Source of the DNA: Rhizodiscina lignyota
Lineage: Eukaryota; Ascomycota; Dothideomycetes; Aulographales; Rhizodiscinaceae
Assembly: GCA_010015805.1 (NCBI GenBank)
Contig: ML978123.1
Span: 496,001-560,000 of the forward strand
Direction: 5' to 3'
Length of the DNA stretch: 64,000 nt
Shown: positions 31,979 to 44,390 of the stretch, piece after piece
Position numbering within the stretch: the stretch's first letter is position 1
Layout: each line of letters starts with the position of its first letter
Notes under the pieces: generated by a model
The model's input: the letters and a program-made list of their open reading frames with translations, nothing else
What the model was told of the DNA's origin: nothing
Databases searched by the model: none
Program-made: the position numbers and the translations under genes

Positions 31979-33731
31979 TCACTCTCCAAGAACTTTCAGC
32001 ATCTCGCTTACGCTCTCAAACTTCTCTCTTTCCTTACCCACTCGTTCACCGCGATCGCTTTCAACCTTGTCAATCTTCTTCCAATCTTCCCAGCTCACTC
32101 TTCTCAAGCCTTTCATCTTGAGCTCAGCCTTGAGGCCTTCCCATCCATCTCCTGAATCTTCTCCTGTACTCGAATTCAGGAATGGCGCCTTAGCTTTAAA
32201 ATCTGCAGCAATAGCATCTCCAGTGGCAAATGCATCCTCCATAGTACTAGCAATGACACCAGTCGGGCCTCTCTTCACCCATCCAGCACAGTACACGCCG
32301 GGGACGTGTTTCGCGACCGGCTGCGGCGCAGCAACTGGACCAAGCTCCTCTGGATCTGCCAGAACTCTTCCGTAGACATCATTGGGGATGATGCCGCGCT
32401 GAGTATCGAATGGTACGCCGATGTCTGAAAGGGTAGGCAAGGGAGTCGATCTGTAGCCGACTGAGCGGAAGGCTAGGGCAGTGGCCGATTCGACAATTGG
32501 GGCATCGGGACTAGTTTGTACGCCGGCTGTGCGAGACATGGGATCCACGTCCGCCTTGTACTGGTTCTGGGTGAAGGAAATGCTCCCCAAGGCCGATGCA
32601 TTCGACTCGGACACGTTGAACGACTTTGGTGAGAATAAGAAGCCAAGCGACCAAGATTTAGTTGCTGAAACAGCAGAGTTCGTTGAGCCTTTTGCTAGCA
32701 GTTGTGCTATACGCTTCTGCTGTCTTGGGAGCGCAGAGAGCTGGTCGTTTGACGGAAGTAGCGCTTCTGGGATCGGATCAAACGACACAGAGGGTAATTT
32801 CATGAGTTCTCGAAGCTCTTTAATCGTGAATGCAGCCTGCATAGATATAGTTAGATTCCGCTTCCAACAGAATACACCAATATGGTTCGTTACCTGCATT
32901 GGCCCTCTCCTGCCAACGACGCTGACCCCCTTTATCCTGCTCTTTGATAATGTCTCTATCGCGTGCTCCGCTATATCCGTCTTCCTCAGCTCATCAACAT
33001 CCATCAAAAGGATCCTCGCCACGTCCAGAGCGACGTTTCCCTGCCCAATCACCACCGCGTTATCTCCTGTGTCTAAGATCGGATTCAAGTCTGCGTGCTC
33101 CGGCAGTCCATTATACCAGCCCACGAACGCACGCGCAGAATACACGCCATTAAGCTCCTCGCCCGGTATTCCTAGCTTCCTATCTTCGGCAGCTCCGTAT
33201 GCGAAGAGCAGTGCGTCGTAGTGATGCACCAATTGCGGCAGGGGAATGTCCGTTCCAACGGCAATGTTGCCGATGAATTCGAATCGGTCTGAGGATGCTA
33301 TCTCTTCGAATTTGTCCTGGCAGTTCTGGTATGCATACGTTAGCTTCTGGTAGTCTGGATGACACATAGCCTCATTAAATAGGCGGCAACAAAGTGCAAT
33401 GAAGGCAAACCCACACCTTAACCTCAGGATGATCCGGTGCCACTCCATATCTCACCAGACCAAACGGCACTGGCAGCCGCTCATACATGTCTACTCTCGC
33501 CCCTGGAATCTTCTGCATGACCCTATATGCTGTGTAGAATCCTGCTGGCCCAGAGCCGATGACGGCGAGCCGGAAAGGGCGGACGGCGCCATTGGTGCTG
33601 TAATAGCGGCCAAAGGTGGGCTTAAATGTCCTATATGGATATTTGATGCCTCTTTCAGCATTTAACAATGGTTGCTGAAGCTTCAAACGACATTGCTGGC
33701 AAATGAAACGTGTGGCGCGAGGTGAATGCAT
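31979..33731 (-). CDS. arh1: mitochondrial NADPH:adrenodoxin oxidoreductase
   Basis: A mitochondrial FAD enzyme that passes electrons from NADPH to ferredoxin for iron-sulphur cluster and haem A synthesis. The N-terminus (MHSPRATRFICQQCRLKL) is basic and lacks acidic residues, as a matrix targeting signal should. Then come the FAD motif AVIGSGPAGFYTAYRVM, LPVPFGLVRYGVAPDHPEVK, the NADP motif VVIGQGNVALDVARILL, VVGRRGPMQ and the C-terminal GWVKRGPTGVI. Two introns are clear: one joining PEVK to NCQDKF (acceptor after CTAACGTATGCATACCAG) and one after GPMQ (about 32838-32896). The gene is head-to-tail with vac1. Confidence 0.93.
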
Positions 33732-34209
33732 TGCTCGCGCGGGTGCACGCGAGGATGTGACGTTGACGCGAAATATTTAAAGCTTCGACCTCCCGTCCGA
33801 AAAGGCCGCTTGGTAATTAAAATATTCTGGACCTCGTCTCAATTTGAACAAGTCATATACATCGAAGCAGAGTTTACGCTTTTAAAGTTGATCATTTCGA
33901 GCAATTATTATGTTCAATCTATGCTACGTAGAAGGATGGTAAAGCTCCCGAAGGAGGGACTCGAGGATAAAACAGCCTCTGCATAAACGCGCCAAAATGC
34001 CCGTCCCCCTAGTCGGAGCTGAATGAATGCTTTTGAGAGTCGTTAAATCCCATTGCTTAACCCAGAGGAAAGCGCCCGATGACGTGCAGAAGAGGTATAT
34101 TACAGAGAAACGGGAGAATAAGAATAGAAAACTTGATGCACGCTGATTCCCAATACGTTCAAAGTATCAACAGCCTTTTTACGACGTCTAAACCTTTTGG
34201 GTTTTGGTG
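33732..34209. other. intergenic, no gene seen
   Basis: Holds the promoter of arh1 and the 3' flank of cds1. A short plus-strand frame at 33726-33986 has no recognisable content. Confidence 0.45.
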
Positions 34210-35785
34210 CTATCTTCTCTTTAGTTGTTCGGTCAGGAAGTCCAATATCTAAGACTTGTTAGCACTTTCTGTTGTATTGCCCGGAAATTGCAATTGTTGC
34301 TTACCGGACTTGCAATTTTGCCTTGATTGACCAGATGTTTGCTCAATCCCTTTACGACTTCCATTTGCTCTTCTGACGTTAAGCCAGTGATTGCCATCTC
34401 AATAACTCCTCCAACGCTGGTCTTGTAGACAGCAATGAAGCTCTGGTAATACATGAAAGAAAAGAACCCCATGATAAATTGACAGTCCATGCGGTCGGTC
34501 ATGCCGCCATGACCGGGGATGCTGTCGCCAAAGTCCTTGATGTGGAAAGTACGCTTGAGACCGGAAGCGAAGAAGCCACCGAACGGTGCGATGAGAGAGG
34601 CAAAGGTTGCGAATACCCAAATGTGGAACTGCATAGGCTCAACTCGAATAGTCATAGGCAGATGTGTCCATGTGGGAGGAATGAATGGTAGATGATAGGT
34701 CTGCTTGACGAAAACGGGATTAGGAGTGCATTCCAGGCCAGTCCAGAAGTTTGCGCCAAGGTCCTGATTATCGTTAGCCTCTTTACGTTTCAGGGACAAC
34801 TGAGATATGGACTTACGTTGACAGGGCAGATGAAGTACTTGTAGCGCATCATGATATTCGTCAGGCCAATGCCAAAGATGATTGTGAAAATCCATGCACC
34901 AATGAAGCCCTCGACAGTCTTCTTAGGTGAAAGCTTGATAAGCGGTGTCCTGCCGAAAGTAATTCCACAAAGGTATGCGAAGATGTCGTTGGTGATGACG
35001 AGGGATACTGGCAAGAAGAACCATATCATGCCTTCGAAGATGTTGTTCATGATAAAGTGCGCTTGAACGACGATCAAGTATAAAGCCATGTGTGTCCAGG
35101 CGAATTGGGTAAACTGGAACTTGTAATGGCCCTTTTGGAGCGAACCAACGAAGAAGACGAAGCCTATCACATGCTGTCAGTAATAATGATAAACCGGGAG
35201 TAGAGGACATACCAATCACGTAGAGCATGAAGCTGATGAATCGATGATGTGTTGCGAATGGCAACAGCACCTTGTCCACTAATACGATGTGCTTGAAGTA
35301 GTATATCACGCTCTCACCGTACAAAAAGTACATTGTCGAGCCCAGGAAGTACCAATTCAGGGTCTTGGTGAACCGCAGACTCCGCGCTCGGCTGGGTACG
35401 TTTGAGATGGCGATAACCTCCTTGAACGAGATGATCTGTACTGCGGTGACGATTATGATAATGTATATGTGCCCCATGAACATGGCGCCGAAGAAGAATG
35501 CGATCATAACGAAGGTCCATATTGCTCGCGTGATGAAGTTCCGCTTTTTCTTTTCGCGCTCGGATATCTCATTCGGCGGTTCCTGTACATGAGAGAGGAT
35601 GTTAGAGCTGTCATCGTGTCTGTTGTCTCCATTACACCCACCTCGACTTTCTGAAGCGTTCCATTCGCCTTCCGCGTCGGGCTGCCAGGGCCGGACTGTT
35701 CACTGATGTCTGAAGAGCTTTGACTTGACCTCCGCCCTTTATGTCCATTTCCATTCCGATTATGATTGAACTTGACGCGCGCCAT
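34210..35785 (-). CDS. cds1: phosphatidate cytidylyltransferase (CDP-DAG synthase)
   Basis: An endoplasmic-reticulum enzyme that makes CDP-diacylglycerol from phosphatidate and CTP, the precursor of phosphatidylinositol and other phospholipids. It is a multi-pass membrane protein with the family signature SGLKRTFHIKDFGDSIPGHG followed by GMTDRMD. Earlier blocks include PKKTVEGFIGAWI. The start at 35785 (MARVKFNHNRNG) gives a basic, Ser-rich cytosolic N-terminus. An intron near 35585-35640 and others around 35166-35213, 34762-34815 and 34259-34305 are needed. After the last one the protein ends ILDFLTEQLKRR at 34210. Confidence 0.93.
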
Positions 35786-36290
35786 GGCTTCCGGCTATCG
35801 AAGCTCTCGTGGAGCTTGCGAAGTAGTTGTTGCCGGACGGGTGACGAGCTGCCGCCCCTATGTGGTCTTGCGATGCTTGGTTGCACTAGGATCGGAGGCT
35901 GCGGCTTCGATGCGCGACAGGCGCAGAGATTGAGATGTATGTGTGGTGCCGGATTCGACAGGTGGTCATGGGAGCGAGTGGGAGGGGCAGCAAGGAAGCG
36001 ACGCAGGTTTAGTAGGATTGCGATAGGCGATGGAGGAGGAGGATGGTTTTTGCCCAGCGTTTGCCAGCGCAAAACGACGTCAAGAGGCAGTGCCAGGAAG
36101 TCTCCCCGGCCCGCTCCCGCATGTGAACGCGCGTGGGCGGCAACCTAAGGTACGAAGGCCAGCAGCCACATCTCACCGCACGACTAACTGCAAACACGAG
36201 CTTCGCCACACTGCTCTTCGCTTCCGTTGGCTTCTCTAGTGATCTTTCGCGACCGGCTCCCAGCTCAATGGTCCGCCGGAAGCCCATGGC

Positions 36291-38976
36291 ATGGCTGGCA
36301 GGGGAGACGATGACGACTTCGACTTCGAAGGCGACGCGTTCGAAGCGCTACCCGCAAATACACTGCAAGAACTCGAGAGAGATGCCCTCATTAGCACCCA
36401 GAAGTTGCAGAAGCTGCGGACATCTACACAATTCCTCAAAGCTCCTCTTCAAAGGCTGAAGGAGGAACAATCGCCATCATTGGACTACGACTTCGACGGC
36501 GAAGATATCATCGACCTCAACACCGAGCCAATATCCATCCCGCGTGCGCAGACGCGGCCGAACAATGTACCCACTGTTTCAAAACATGGGCAAGGAATTC
36601 AGTCAAGAGGGCCGCACGTGTACAAGGAAGCCAATCCTCCATATCGACCTCCTAGACCATTGCTGAATGGAGGTCCTTCGTCTCAAGGGAATCGGCGCAC
36701 AGCTCCTCTTCAGAGTCAAGCCAGGCCTGACGTTCGCATGTCACAAGTAGAGCCGCCTCCTGCTTCATTTTCTGTCTCTCAACAGCAAAATGGCGGCCAG
36801 CAGTACGATATGGACGCGCTTATGGCGCAATTGCAAGCTGTGGGCCAAACAGCTCAGGATTTAATGTCCACGGCTAATGTCTCTGTAGTTGCAAAGCGAA
36901 AACGACGAGCTGAAAAGAACCAACAATGACAGCCAAATCGCATACCAAACCAAAGCCGGCGAGGCTGCGCTCGTCCGTCGACGACTGGAGAATTCCACCT
37001 CTGAATTTGAGAAGCGCATCCGTCAGATACAAGAAAGTCATACCGATGTTTTCAGCAAGCAGAAGGCGCAGCTCGAACTTGCCATCAGAGAGAAGAAGCA
37101 GTTGGAAGAGGACCATTGGTTTCATCAGCATGATTTGAGGCAAGCGCAGGCCACGACTGGTGCAAAACAATCTCGAGGCACACTGCGAGGCGTTGGAGAA
37201 AGGACGACCAGCATTGATCCTGGTGCGACGACTCCGAAGAAGAGCTTGCAACATCTCCCCTACAGAGATGGTTTCGACGACGGGGATATTCTTATGGCGT
37301 CGCCATCAAAGATTAAAGACAAGCAGAAGCCATCTACGCCGAAAAAGGGTGAGAAGCGGAAGCGATCAATGGAACAAAGTCCAGCGCAACCACTCCCACT
37401 GGAAGCGGCCGAACCAGTCGCGTCTCCAGCAATGGTGTCTAATGTTGCAGATGGCACACAACTACGATCTCAGGACATTCATTTATACAAGGCGGAGGAT
37501 GAGCGTTACGATCTGATGCAGAAGCTCATCAACCATCATCCATCAGATGATTCGGCCGACCTGTTCTTCGAGGCACTATCAGCACATAGCTTCCCCTCCC
37601 GTCCTTCGCAGCGTCTTTCGTCAATCATTTCTAGCCAACTGCAGCTCATTCCGCGCTCGGCATCCTTCCCACTTGAGATGATCAGAGTCATGCTTGCTGT
37701 CTGGCAGCAATGTTTGTACGAAAACTATTACGAGCCGCTTCATCTTCTTGTGGACACGACTAGTTTTCTCCTATTGCTTCAACCGTTCTCATTTGCTCCT
37801 CAGCTCACTATCGAACTTCTTCCCCTCCTAATGAATACCGTCGATACAATTGCAATTGACGTGGGGAAGGCAGCTATGAATGGCTCATACACATTGCCGC
37901 CTGGAACCGCTGCTGTGGAGGCCAAAGTCCCTACTGAAGCATGCATTGAACTACTCAATCATATGGCAGTCGCTTGTGACAGCATCCGCGCACTTTCTAT
38001 CCATGGTGGTGGGCCCAAGTCGAACGGCGGGGCATCTTTCAGCGATGCAAACCCAGTGGTGGATGAGGAGCCCCCAATCAGAGTATTCTGGCACATCATA
38101 CAATTTGATTTCACTCTTCTCGTTATTATGAAGTCACAGCCATTATCGATCATGTGCTCAATGCTCCGGATCCTCCAGACGTCCGTCCTTTCTTCATCCT
38201 TTGGAGTTATACATGGATTACCAAATGGAGATGTGGACGTTGAACGACAGCAGTCCCGCGAGAATGATCTCGTCGACCGCCTCTTGAATCTTTTGGTCGA
38301 GATTCCAAAGCCAATGAAAGGCAAACGCGAATACAACGAGCGCGACATCGCCGAGCTGCGTCTCGATGTCCTAGACGTCTTCTCCGCGATGTGCACCAGA
38401 GGGTTCTCGCCCGACACCAAACAAAGCCATGGCGGCAAACTCCTCGCAGAACACCGGTTCGCCATCGGACGACTGTTCAAGTTTCTATCCGACAGTGTAA
38501 ATCTGCTGTACAAACTCCCTCCCCAACCGGTTCCCAACATTCTCGCGACAATCCTATCCGACGACTCCTCAGTCAAAGAGCCGCAAGACAGGCAAAATTC
38601 GCCTCATGCCCTGACCTCCCGTGCCGTCAACACGACCGTACGCATCCTGCACCACCTCATCGCCACTTACACCTCGCTCATCGACTTACGTCAGAAGCTC
38701 GCAGCCGTGCATGGCGGCGTGCACAAGCACCTCATCGGACTGGCGCGTCTAGCATTCAGCGACCAGGTGCTCATGGAGGCGGGCATTGAGAATGAGGTCA
38801 CCGACGCGGCGCATGAGATGCTGGATGACTTTTTGACGTTTGAGGAGGGTGAGAGTATATTGGCGCTGTTTGGGACGCCGGCGAAGACTGCGCCTCTTGC
38901 CGAAGATGGAAATGGGGGTGGTGGAGAAGATGGAGACCATGAGATGGAAGCAGAGATGGAGGTAACGGAGTTATGA
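36291..38976 (+). CDS. Rad26/UvsD (ATRIP-like) DNA-damage checkpoint protein
   Basis: The probable partner of the ATR/Mec1-type kinase in the DNA-damage checkpoint. Two exons, 36291-36839 and 36889-38976 with a 49-nt intron, give 878 residues. The N-terminus is acidic (GDDDDFDFEGDAFEAL), followed by a short DYDFDGEDIIDLN acidic patch, a Pro-rich region, then a coiled coil starting at LQSENDELKRTNNDSQ that spans the exon junction. After it a basic linker (PSTPKKGEKRKRS, possible nuclear localisation) leads to a long helical-repeat C-terminal part. Acidic patch, coiled coil and helical C-terminus in this order match fungal Rad26/UvsD. Sequence conservation in this family is low, so the name is less certain than for its neighbours. 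Confidence 0.7.
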
Positions 38977-39544
38977 TACCCTGTGAATATGTTAGATTTG
39001 GCTTCCACTCGGAGGGGTTTGAGGCATTGCTTGAATTGCTCTAAAGCTGATGGTGTTCTTTACGAACGCGAAGTTTTGTCCTTAGAGAATGCATCCGTAA
39101 ATAAGCATGAAATTAAGACCATGTTAAAATCACATCTACCCATGTCCGTTACGTCTCGTGTGAATGTCAGAGAGTGTTATGGCCACGGTTTTCTTAACAC
39201 GATCCGTATGACGGCAGTCACAAACGTCATAACACACAGATCGTATATTATCATTCCTCCCTCTTCCATGGATTCTTCTCTCCAACCAACTCGTTCAGAG
39301 CACCGTCTGGGATTTCGTTGTTTTGTGCTCATTAGCGGATATCGCAGGCGAGTCTTCGACGATGAGAGACCTCTTGCAAAATTCAATGGGAATTCAAAAA
39401 TCCGACAGCATTTCATCAGATCCTTGTTCAGAACGAATTTATCCACATTGATTCGTTTTCCTGTAAAGTGTTTGAGATTTTGTTGCAAACACGATTAGTG
39501 TTTTCGACCAACATTTATAAACAATATACAAATTGTATTCTGTC

Positions 39545-39663
39545 ACATACGACCATAGCTTGTGGAGAACAGGGCCTCTCGTCCGATCGACCTTACTTAA
39601 GCCACAAAGCGGGAGGCTAGTACTACGGTGGGTGACCACGTGGGAATCCCTCCTGTCGTATGT
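39545..39663 (+). rRNA. 5S ribosomal RNA
   Basis: A 119-nt match to the fungal 5S rRNA pattern: it starts ACATACGACCATAG, has the AGGGC and CTTACTTAAGCCACA segments (internal promoter region), a GGTGGGTGACCAC segment, and ends TGTCGTATGT, which pairs with the 5' end. A T-rich terminator (GTTTTTGTCTTTTTTG) follows directly. It stands alone between two protein genes, as dispersed 5S genes of filamentous ascomycetes do. The paired ends and intact internal control region suggest a functional copy rather than one of the degraded 5S relics that are common in these genomes. Confidence 0.93.
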
Positions 39664-40489
39664 TTTTGTCTTTTTTGCCTTTCGTTTTGCCGTTTACGTG
39701 TTTGGTGATGTTCCTTTATTTTTTGAGATGTGAGGGTGCGAAATGTATGCTGTTTTGGGTCTGTGGCGCTGTGGAAAGGTGCGGAGTACGGGTTCAAATT
39801 TTTCTTGTGAGCTTGATATCAACGATGTGGTGACCTACAAACTTGAAATAGAGAGTCTACGATGAAAAGGACCTCCATTTTGATCGATGTTCAACAGCCT
39901 CAGTCGCGGCGCTGGCGAAGTCTCAGGCCTCAACGATCGACAAAGAGTTAATGTCTCTGGAAGGGCATCTAGACTGTCCTTGGCAGTGGCATTTTCATGA
40001 TATAAGGCCTGTAAGCCATTCGATCCCATTTGATTGTCTGCCTGAGGTTGCAACTTTGCATATCTACATACTCAGTACTCCAAACTTGTGTATGTTCAAA
40101 CGTCCAACCAGTCCTACCATAGGAGATAAAGAAGCACGCTTGTATACGCCCATTCTCGGCAATGTTCCGTAAGACTGTACAAAATGCAATGAAGGAGAGT
40201 TTGAAAGGCAAGGAGAGTGCGCCTATAATGCGTCGCATAGCAGTGCGATACGCTAGAGACATGAAGGCGTTCAAAGGAAATGAAAAAGCGAGATCCATAG
40301 CAAGGAGCAAGACGTCGACCCATTCCCAAATCCAAAGCCACCAATAGACAACCAACTCCAAACCAGAAAATAAGGAACGATTCCACCAGACTTCCATCTA
40401 TCATCGTTTCGTTCATCGTATCCTCATCTCGCTTCGTCGTCCCTCTCAATCTTTCCCATGGACAGATACAAATTCTTGCACTCATCTCT
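39664..40489. other. intergenic, no supportable gene
   Basis: Starts with the T-rich 5S terminator. A minus-strand frame at 39969-40397 encodes a Trp-rich hydrophobic stretch without a recognisable domain. The right part is the 3' flank of the F-box gene. Confidence 0.4.
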
Positions 40490-42748
40490 TCACATAATAA
40501 CACATCCACTTCCGCCACTCCTCGCTCTTCTTCGCCTGCCCTGCGTCCCCACACCACCAAACCCACCACCATCCTCCTCGTCCGCATGCATCATCATCGC
40601 CTCTCTCGCCCTTCGCCTCCTCCTTCTTCCGCCGGCACCACCAGCACCCGCCTCTTCGGACAACATCATCCATTCAGCCCACTTGCGCTCAAGACGCAGT
40701 GCAGCGGAGAAATCACCACGCATCACGCGCTTCGTGTGCTCATCGACTGTGGGTTGGTAATTGTAAAAGCACTTGAGAGCTAAGATCTGCGCGGGATACG
40801 TGCCTTTGGCTATAGCTTGTGGCTTGAACTGTGGCTGCGCCCGAGATGGTTGACCTTCTGCCTCAGATGTTGGAGTCCGAACTGGACAGGAAGGAAATGT
40901 GATTGCTTTGGCGGGCGGAGGTGGACGGGTGTGCTCTGCGTTTCGTGAGAGCACTTCTCGGATGCTGGTCCATGTGACATTCGCGCAATCATACGCAACT
41001 ACTCTCATTCCCACAGATGGGCGTTCACGACTGCCGGCTGTGATGCCTCTGGCGACGCGGTTCCGGTCTCGTAAATTTGCCGCACATTCGACGAGCACCA
41101 GGTCGCTCACGCGGGTGTTGTCCATGTCCAGGCTCTCAAGCCTGACTGCGTTTTTCACCAATGGTAGCATTCCTGCGTCGCCAATATTCTCACAGTAGCT
41201 GATAGAGAGGTGCTTGAGCCATGGAGCACAAGAGGAGTTTGCTAGACACGTGATTGGCTCATTTGTCAAATCTTCCAACTCTTCGAGGTCGAGGTGAGTG
41301 AGTTTCGGCATCGTAGGGAGGAGCTCGAGTAGGGGTGCGTCGGTGATTCCTGTCAATTTGGACAGTTGAAGACCTTCCATCTCTGGGACGTTGTAGGCAA
41401 GCGCCTTTAGTCCTGTGTCTGTGAGGTTGCGGCATCTTGTCAGATCCAAATGTTTCAACTTCCTTGGAGGCACGCTGGGTCTGCCTGTAAGGAAATCAAT
41501 ATCGGGCTCTGAGCCAGTGACCAGCGTTGTGAGCGCCTCGTCGCTAATGTCACTATGCATGAGAACCAATCGCTCCAGGGTGTTTCGGTTGAAGAGCTCT
41601 TCTGCCAGTGTCGTGTTCTCCCATCCGAGTACTTCCCCAGCTCTAAGGTCTCGCAGCTTTGAGCAGCCTTCGACGACTTTCAGTACGCCACGGGTGTCGA
41701 TGTTCTTGCACCACGAGATGTTGAGATACTCCACCTTGGGACAGTACTGAGCAATGATCTTCATGGCATTGTTTGTTGCACCGGGTAGACCACTAAGGTT
41801 GACATGGATCAGGCCAGAATTCTGAAGCAAGAACGTATGGATTGCCATGCGTGGAATTTCTGTCCCCTCGAGACTGAAGTTCTCCAAGTTGCGGCAGGCA
41901 TCAGCGAAGTTGTTTGTTCCCCACTGCTCCTTCAGTTGTACACATCCTCTGAGATTCAGGTCACGTACGAATGGGCCGGCAGAGTTGATGATGTTGACAA
42001 GGGCTGTCGCAGGGATGTCACGGTAGAAGTCGGATGTGTCAAGAAAGCTCCATAATTGGCCATCAAAGCACATTGCATTCCAGGACTTGGAAACGTGAGA
42101 GCAACGGACTATTTCCTTAGGGGTGAGGTAGCGGAGGACGGACATGCGGATTTCAGCAGGAAGATCGTTCCAGAAGTTGAAATTTGGACGTGGAGCCGCC
42201 TTCTTTGCCTTGCGATTGGTGGCATGATGGGGTTTGGAGAAATAGTCTTCCTCCACTTCTGATATGTTCGTGGTCGTGAGACATAGTGGTGATGATGGAC
42301 GGAGCTCTGATGGAAGAGCAACGGATGTGGGAGCTTCAAGGCCGAGTACTCGTACACGGGCTCTGTGTTCCAGCTGGGCCTCTGGGCCTGGTGTACTTGG
42401 ACCAGATGTGGGTGCAGTAGAGTATCCAGCAGAGAGTTCCGAAGAGTACGAGCTTCCGTATGAGCAATCGTATGGAGATCCAGCAGATGACAGAGAAATG
42501 CAGGAGATAGACGCCTTGCCGCCGCTTCTGTAACCAGGAGATGACCCACTCCTCGGTCTACCCAATGATGATGACGAGGAAATTCTCTTCAATCCCATGA
42601 ATAGCCTCCTTCTGCCCTTCATCCTACTCGGGTTCTCTATCGGTATGCCACCTTCCATCGGACCAACCTGTGGGCTTGTAGGGCTTGTAGGAGTGACATC
42701 ACCGGAGGGGTTGACCACGGAGTCAATTGAGACCGGTTGGGTCTCCAT
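40490..42748 (-). CDS. F-box / leucine-rich-repeat protein
   Basis: A probable substrate receptor of an SCF ubiquitin ligase. A single exon encodes 752 residues from METQPVSIDSVV. The first ~185 residues are Ser/Pro/Gly-rich and disordered. The F-box (about 193-240) reads FWNDLPAEIRMSVLRYLTPK, then VRCSHVSKSWNAMCFDGQLW. About ten cysteine-containing type LRRs follow (for example LKHLDLTRCRNLTDTGLKAL and VEYLNISWCKNIDTRGVLKV). The tail has an acidic patch, poly-Gly and a very basic RRRRRR stretch, ending SGGSGCVIM; CVIM looks like a CaaX prenylation box, which would put the protein on a membrane, as in animal FBXL2/FBXL20. LRR content is of the FBXL/Grr1 type. Confidence 0.9.
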   Translation of the reverse strand: METQPVSIDSVVNPSGDVTPTSPTSPQVGPMEGGIPIENPSRMKGRRRLFMGLKRISSSSSLGRPRSGSSPGYRSGGKASISCISLSSAGSPYDCSYGSSYSSELSAGYSTAPTSGPSTPGPEAQLEHRARVRVLGLEAPTSVALPSELRPSSPLCLTTTNISEVEEDYFSKPHHATNRKAKKAAPRPNFNFWNDLPAEIRMSVLRYLTPKEIVRCSHVSKSWNAMCFDGQLWSFLDTSDFYRDIPATALVNIINSAGPFVRDLNLRGCVQLKEQWGTNNFADACRNLENFSLEGTEIPRMAIHTFLLQNSGLIHVNLSGLPGATNNAMKIIAQYCPKVEYLNISWCKNIDTRGVLKVVEGCSKLRDLRAGEVLGWENTTLAEELFNRNTLERLVLMHSDISDEALTTLVTGSEPDIDFLTGRPSVPPRKLKHLDLTRCRNLTDTGLKALAYNVPEMEGLQLSKLTGITDAPLLELLPTMPKLTHLDLEELEDLTNEPITCLANSSCAPWLKHLSISYCENIGDAGMLPLVKNAVRLESLDMDNTRVSDLVLVECAANLRDRNRVARGITAGSRERPSVGMRVVAYDCANVTWTSIREVLSRNAEHTRPPPPAKAITFPSCPVRTPTSEAEGQPSRAQPQFKPQAIAKGTYPAQILALKCFYNYQPTVDEHTKRVMRGDFSAALRLERKWAEWMMLSEEAGAGGAGGRRRRRRAREAMMMHADEEDGGGFGGVGTQGRRRRARSGGSGCVIM

Positions 42749-44390
42749 GGTGGGTGGTCAGAGGTCAAATCGGCTCCTCAATGCTATACAAAGGTCGATT
42801 GGGAGTGGTAGGTAGCCCGGTGTGTATGCCGTGGCCGTCGTCTCGTCTCGTATGGCTTCAGGCCCGATAGGTGTCGCTGATACGATATTTCTTCTGCCAA
42901 TCCTCCTCAACAAGCTACAAAAGGACGTAAATCCTTCTCAGCGAAGACTGCTGGGGGCAGACATAAGAGTTTGGAATCAGCAGGTCGTATGGCTCGAAAA
43001 TGTTGTCGTACCAACTCTTCGTTTGTTGGTGGGCGCGGGGAAGCCGTTGATCGACGTGGAATGCCGCTGGTTTCCTTCCGCAGCAACGTACAAATGACGA
43101 AACCGTTCGAATTGCAACACAGCACGTATACAGCAATTTCTGCAACTTGGAGATGGATTGAAAAGAGCGACAAGGAGATGGAAAAGGCTTTGCCAGAAGT
43201 CGGGCCCTCTGCGAGGTGCTGGCAAGAGAGTGACAGTCCGTGCGCGTGGAGGGGTGTGGTCAATCGATAAAGCTCGGCCGGCTGATGCGCCCACGCGACC
43301 AGGCCTCAACGCGGAGAATAGCCGTACGCGGAAGAGATTCGTTCTTTAGCCTGTCACCTGGGGGCTTTTGTCTCGCAGATGGGCATGAGGAAGAAAATGT
43401 CACGCATGCTCCAAGGGTCTCTCCATATCCAGCTCAGGGGATGCGTTTCCATCGTCGTATCCGAACACCTGGCTCACCATTTTCCCTCCCTTCCGCACAG
43501 CTGGGCACTTACTCTGCACGACTTCAGGAGAGCATGTGCAAACCCACCACTACCGCTGCAGGGTCTCCTTAGTCCTTGATGATACGTGGAATTCCTGCAC
43601 GCATTTTTGCACTGCCTCCCAGTCCAGCCAGAAAGGCTAAAGAAACCCGTCTCTCAACAATGCCGGGACGATGATAGGCGCAATGGACAGGAAGAATAAG
43701 GCCTGGAATGCCTGTAAATGCACGCCGCTAGACTGAATGGGAAGTTCGAGTGGACCTGCTCTGGCCATCCTTCGCCTCTCCATGTCTCTCCGCCGCACCG
43801 TTGCAACGTCCTGAGACACCTACTGTACATCGTCGACGACTCGAGCATGTCTTGCAGGTTGCCGGATTGAAAGCACCGAAGTATGAGAGCAGTATGGGTG
43901 CTGGTGGAGAGAACTCCGTCTACGAGCCCTAACCCTAGCCCTTGATAAGATATCGGAAACTACCTCCGCTGCGGCAAATATTCGGATTCGTCTCAACTGC
44001 TTGACTGACCTGTTCAGCGTAAGAACGACACCATCTTTAAAAATTGTAGGCCTTGGCCATTGATAACTCCAATTTACCCTCCTAGTGTCCCTTTTGAGTT
44101 ATCATAAAGACTGAAGTCTCTGTAGAATGCCGAAAGTAGAATCTTATCAGCGGCCTGAAGTGATGTATCTACGGAACCTATGCGTCCGTTCGGGGTTTCT
44201 TCGGATCCGTCCCAACTTCAGCCCAAACTCACCTCCGCATGTCGAAAGACGGCACCCCGACTGGAGTTCGTCTACTCTAAAGAGCTAGCCGAGAAGCTGT
44301 TCATAGTGAATTATTCTAAGCGTCAATGTTGTTTCCCGTCCTCCATTTATGTTGCCGAGTAGTGGAACGAGCAATCCGCTCTCTGCAATA
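42749..44390. other. intergenic, no supportable gene
   Basis: A plus-strand frame at 42822-43097 begins 74 bp from the divergent F-box start and has some protein-like character, but shows no domain and its position suits a 5' leader. The remaining frames overlap on both strands without recognisable content. Confidence 0.4.

Noticed and set aside
42822-43097. Plus-strand 91-codon frame next to the F-box gene
   Set aside because: It starts 74 bp from the divergent F-box start codon, where a 5' leader is expected, and has no recognisable domain.
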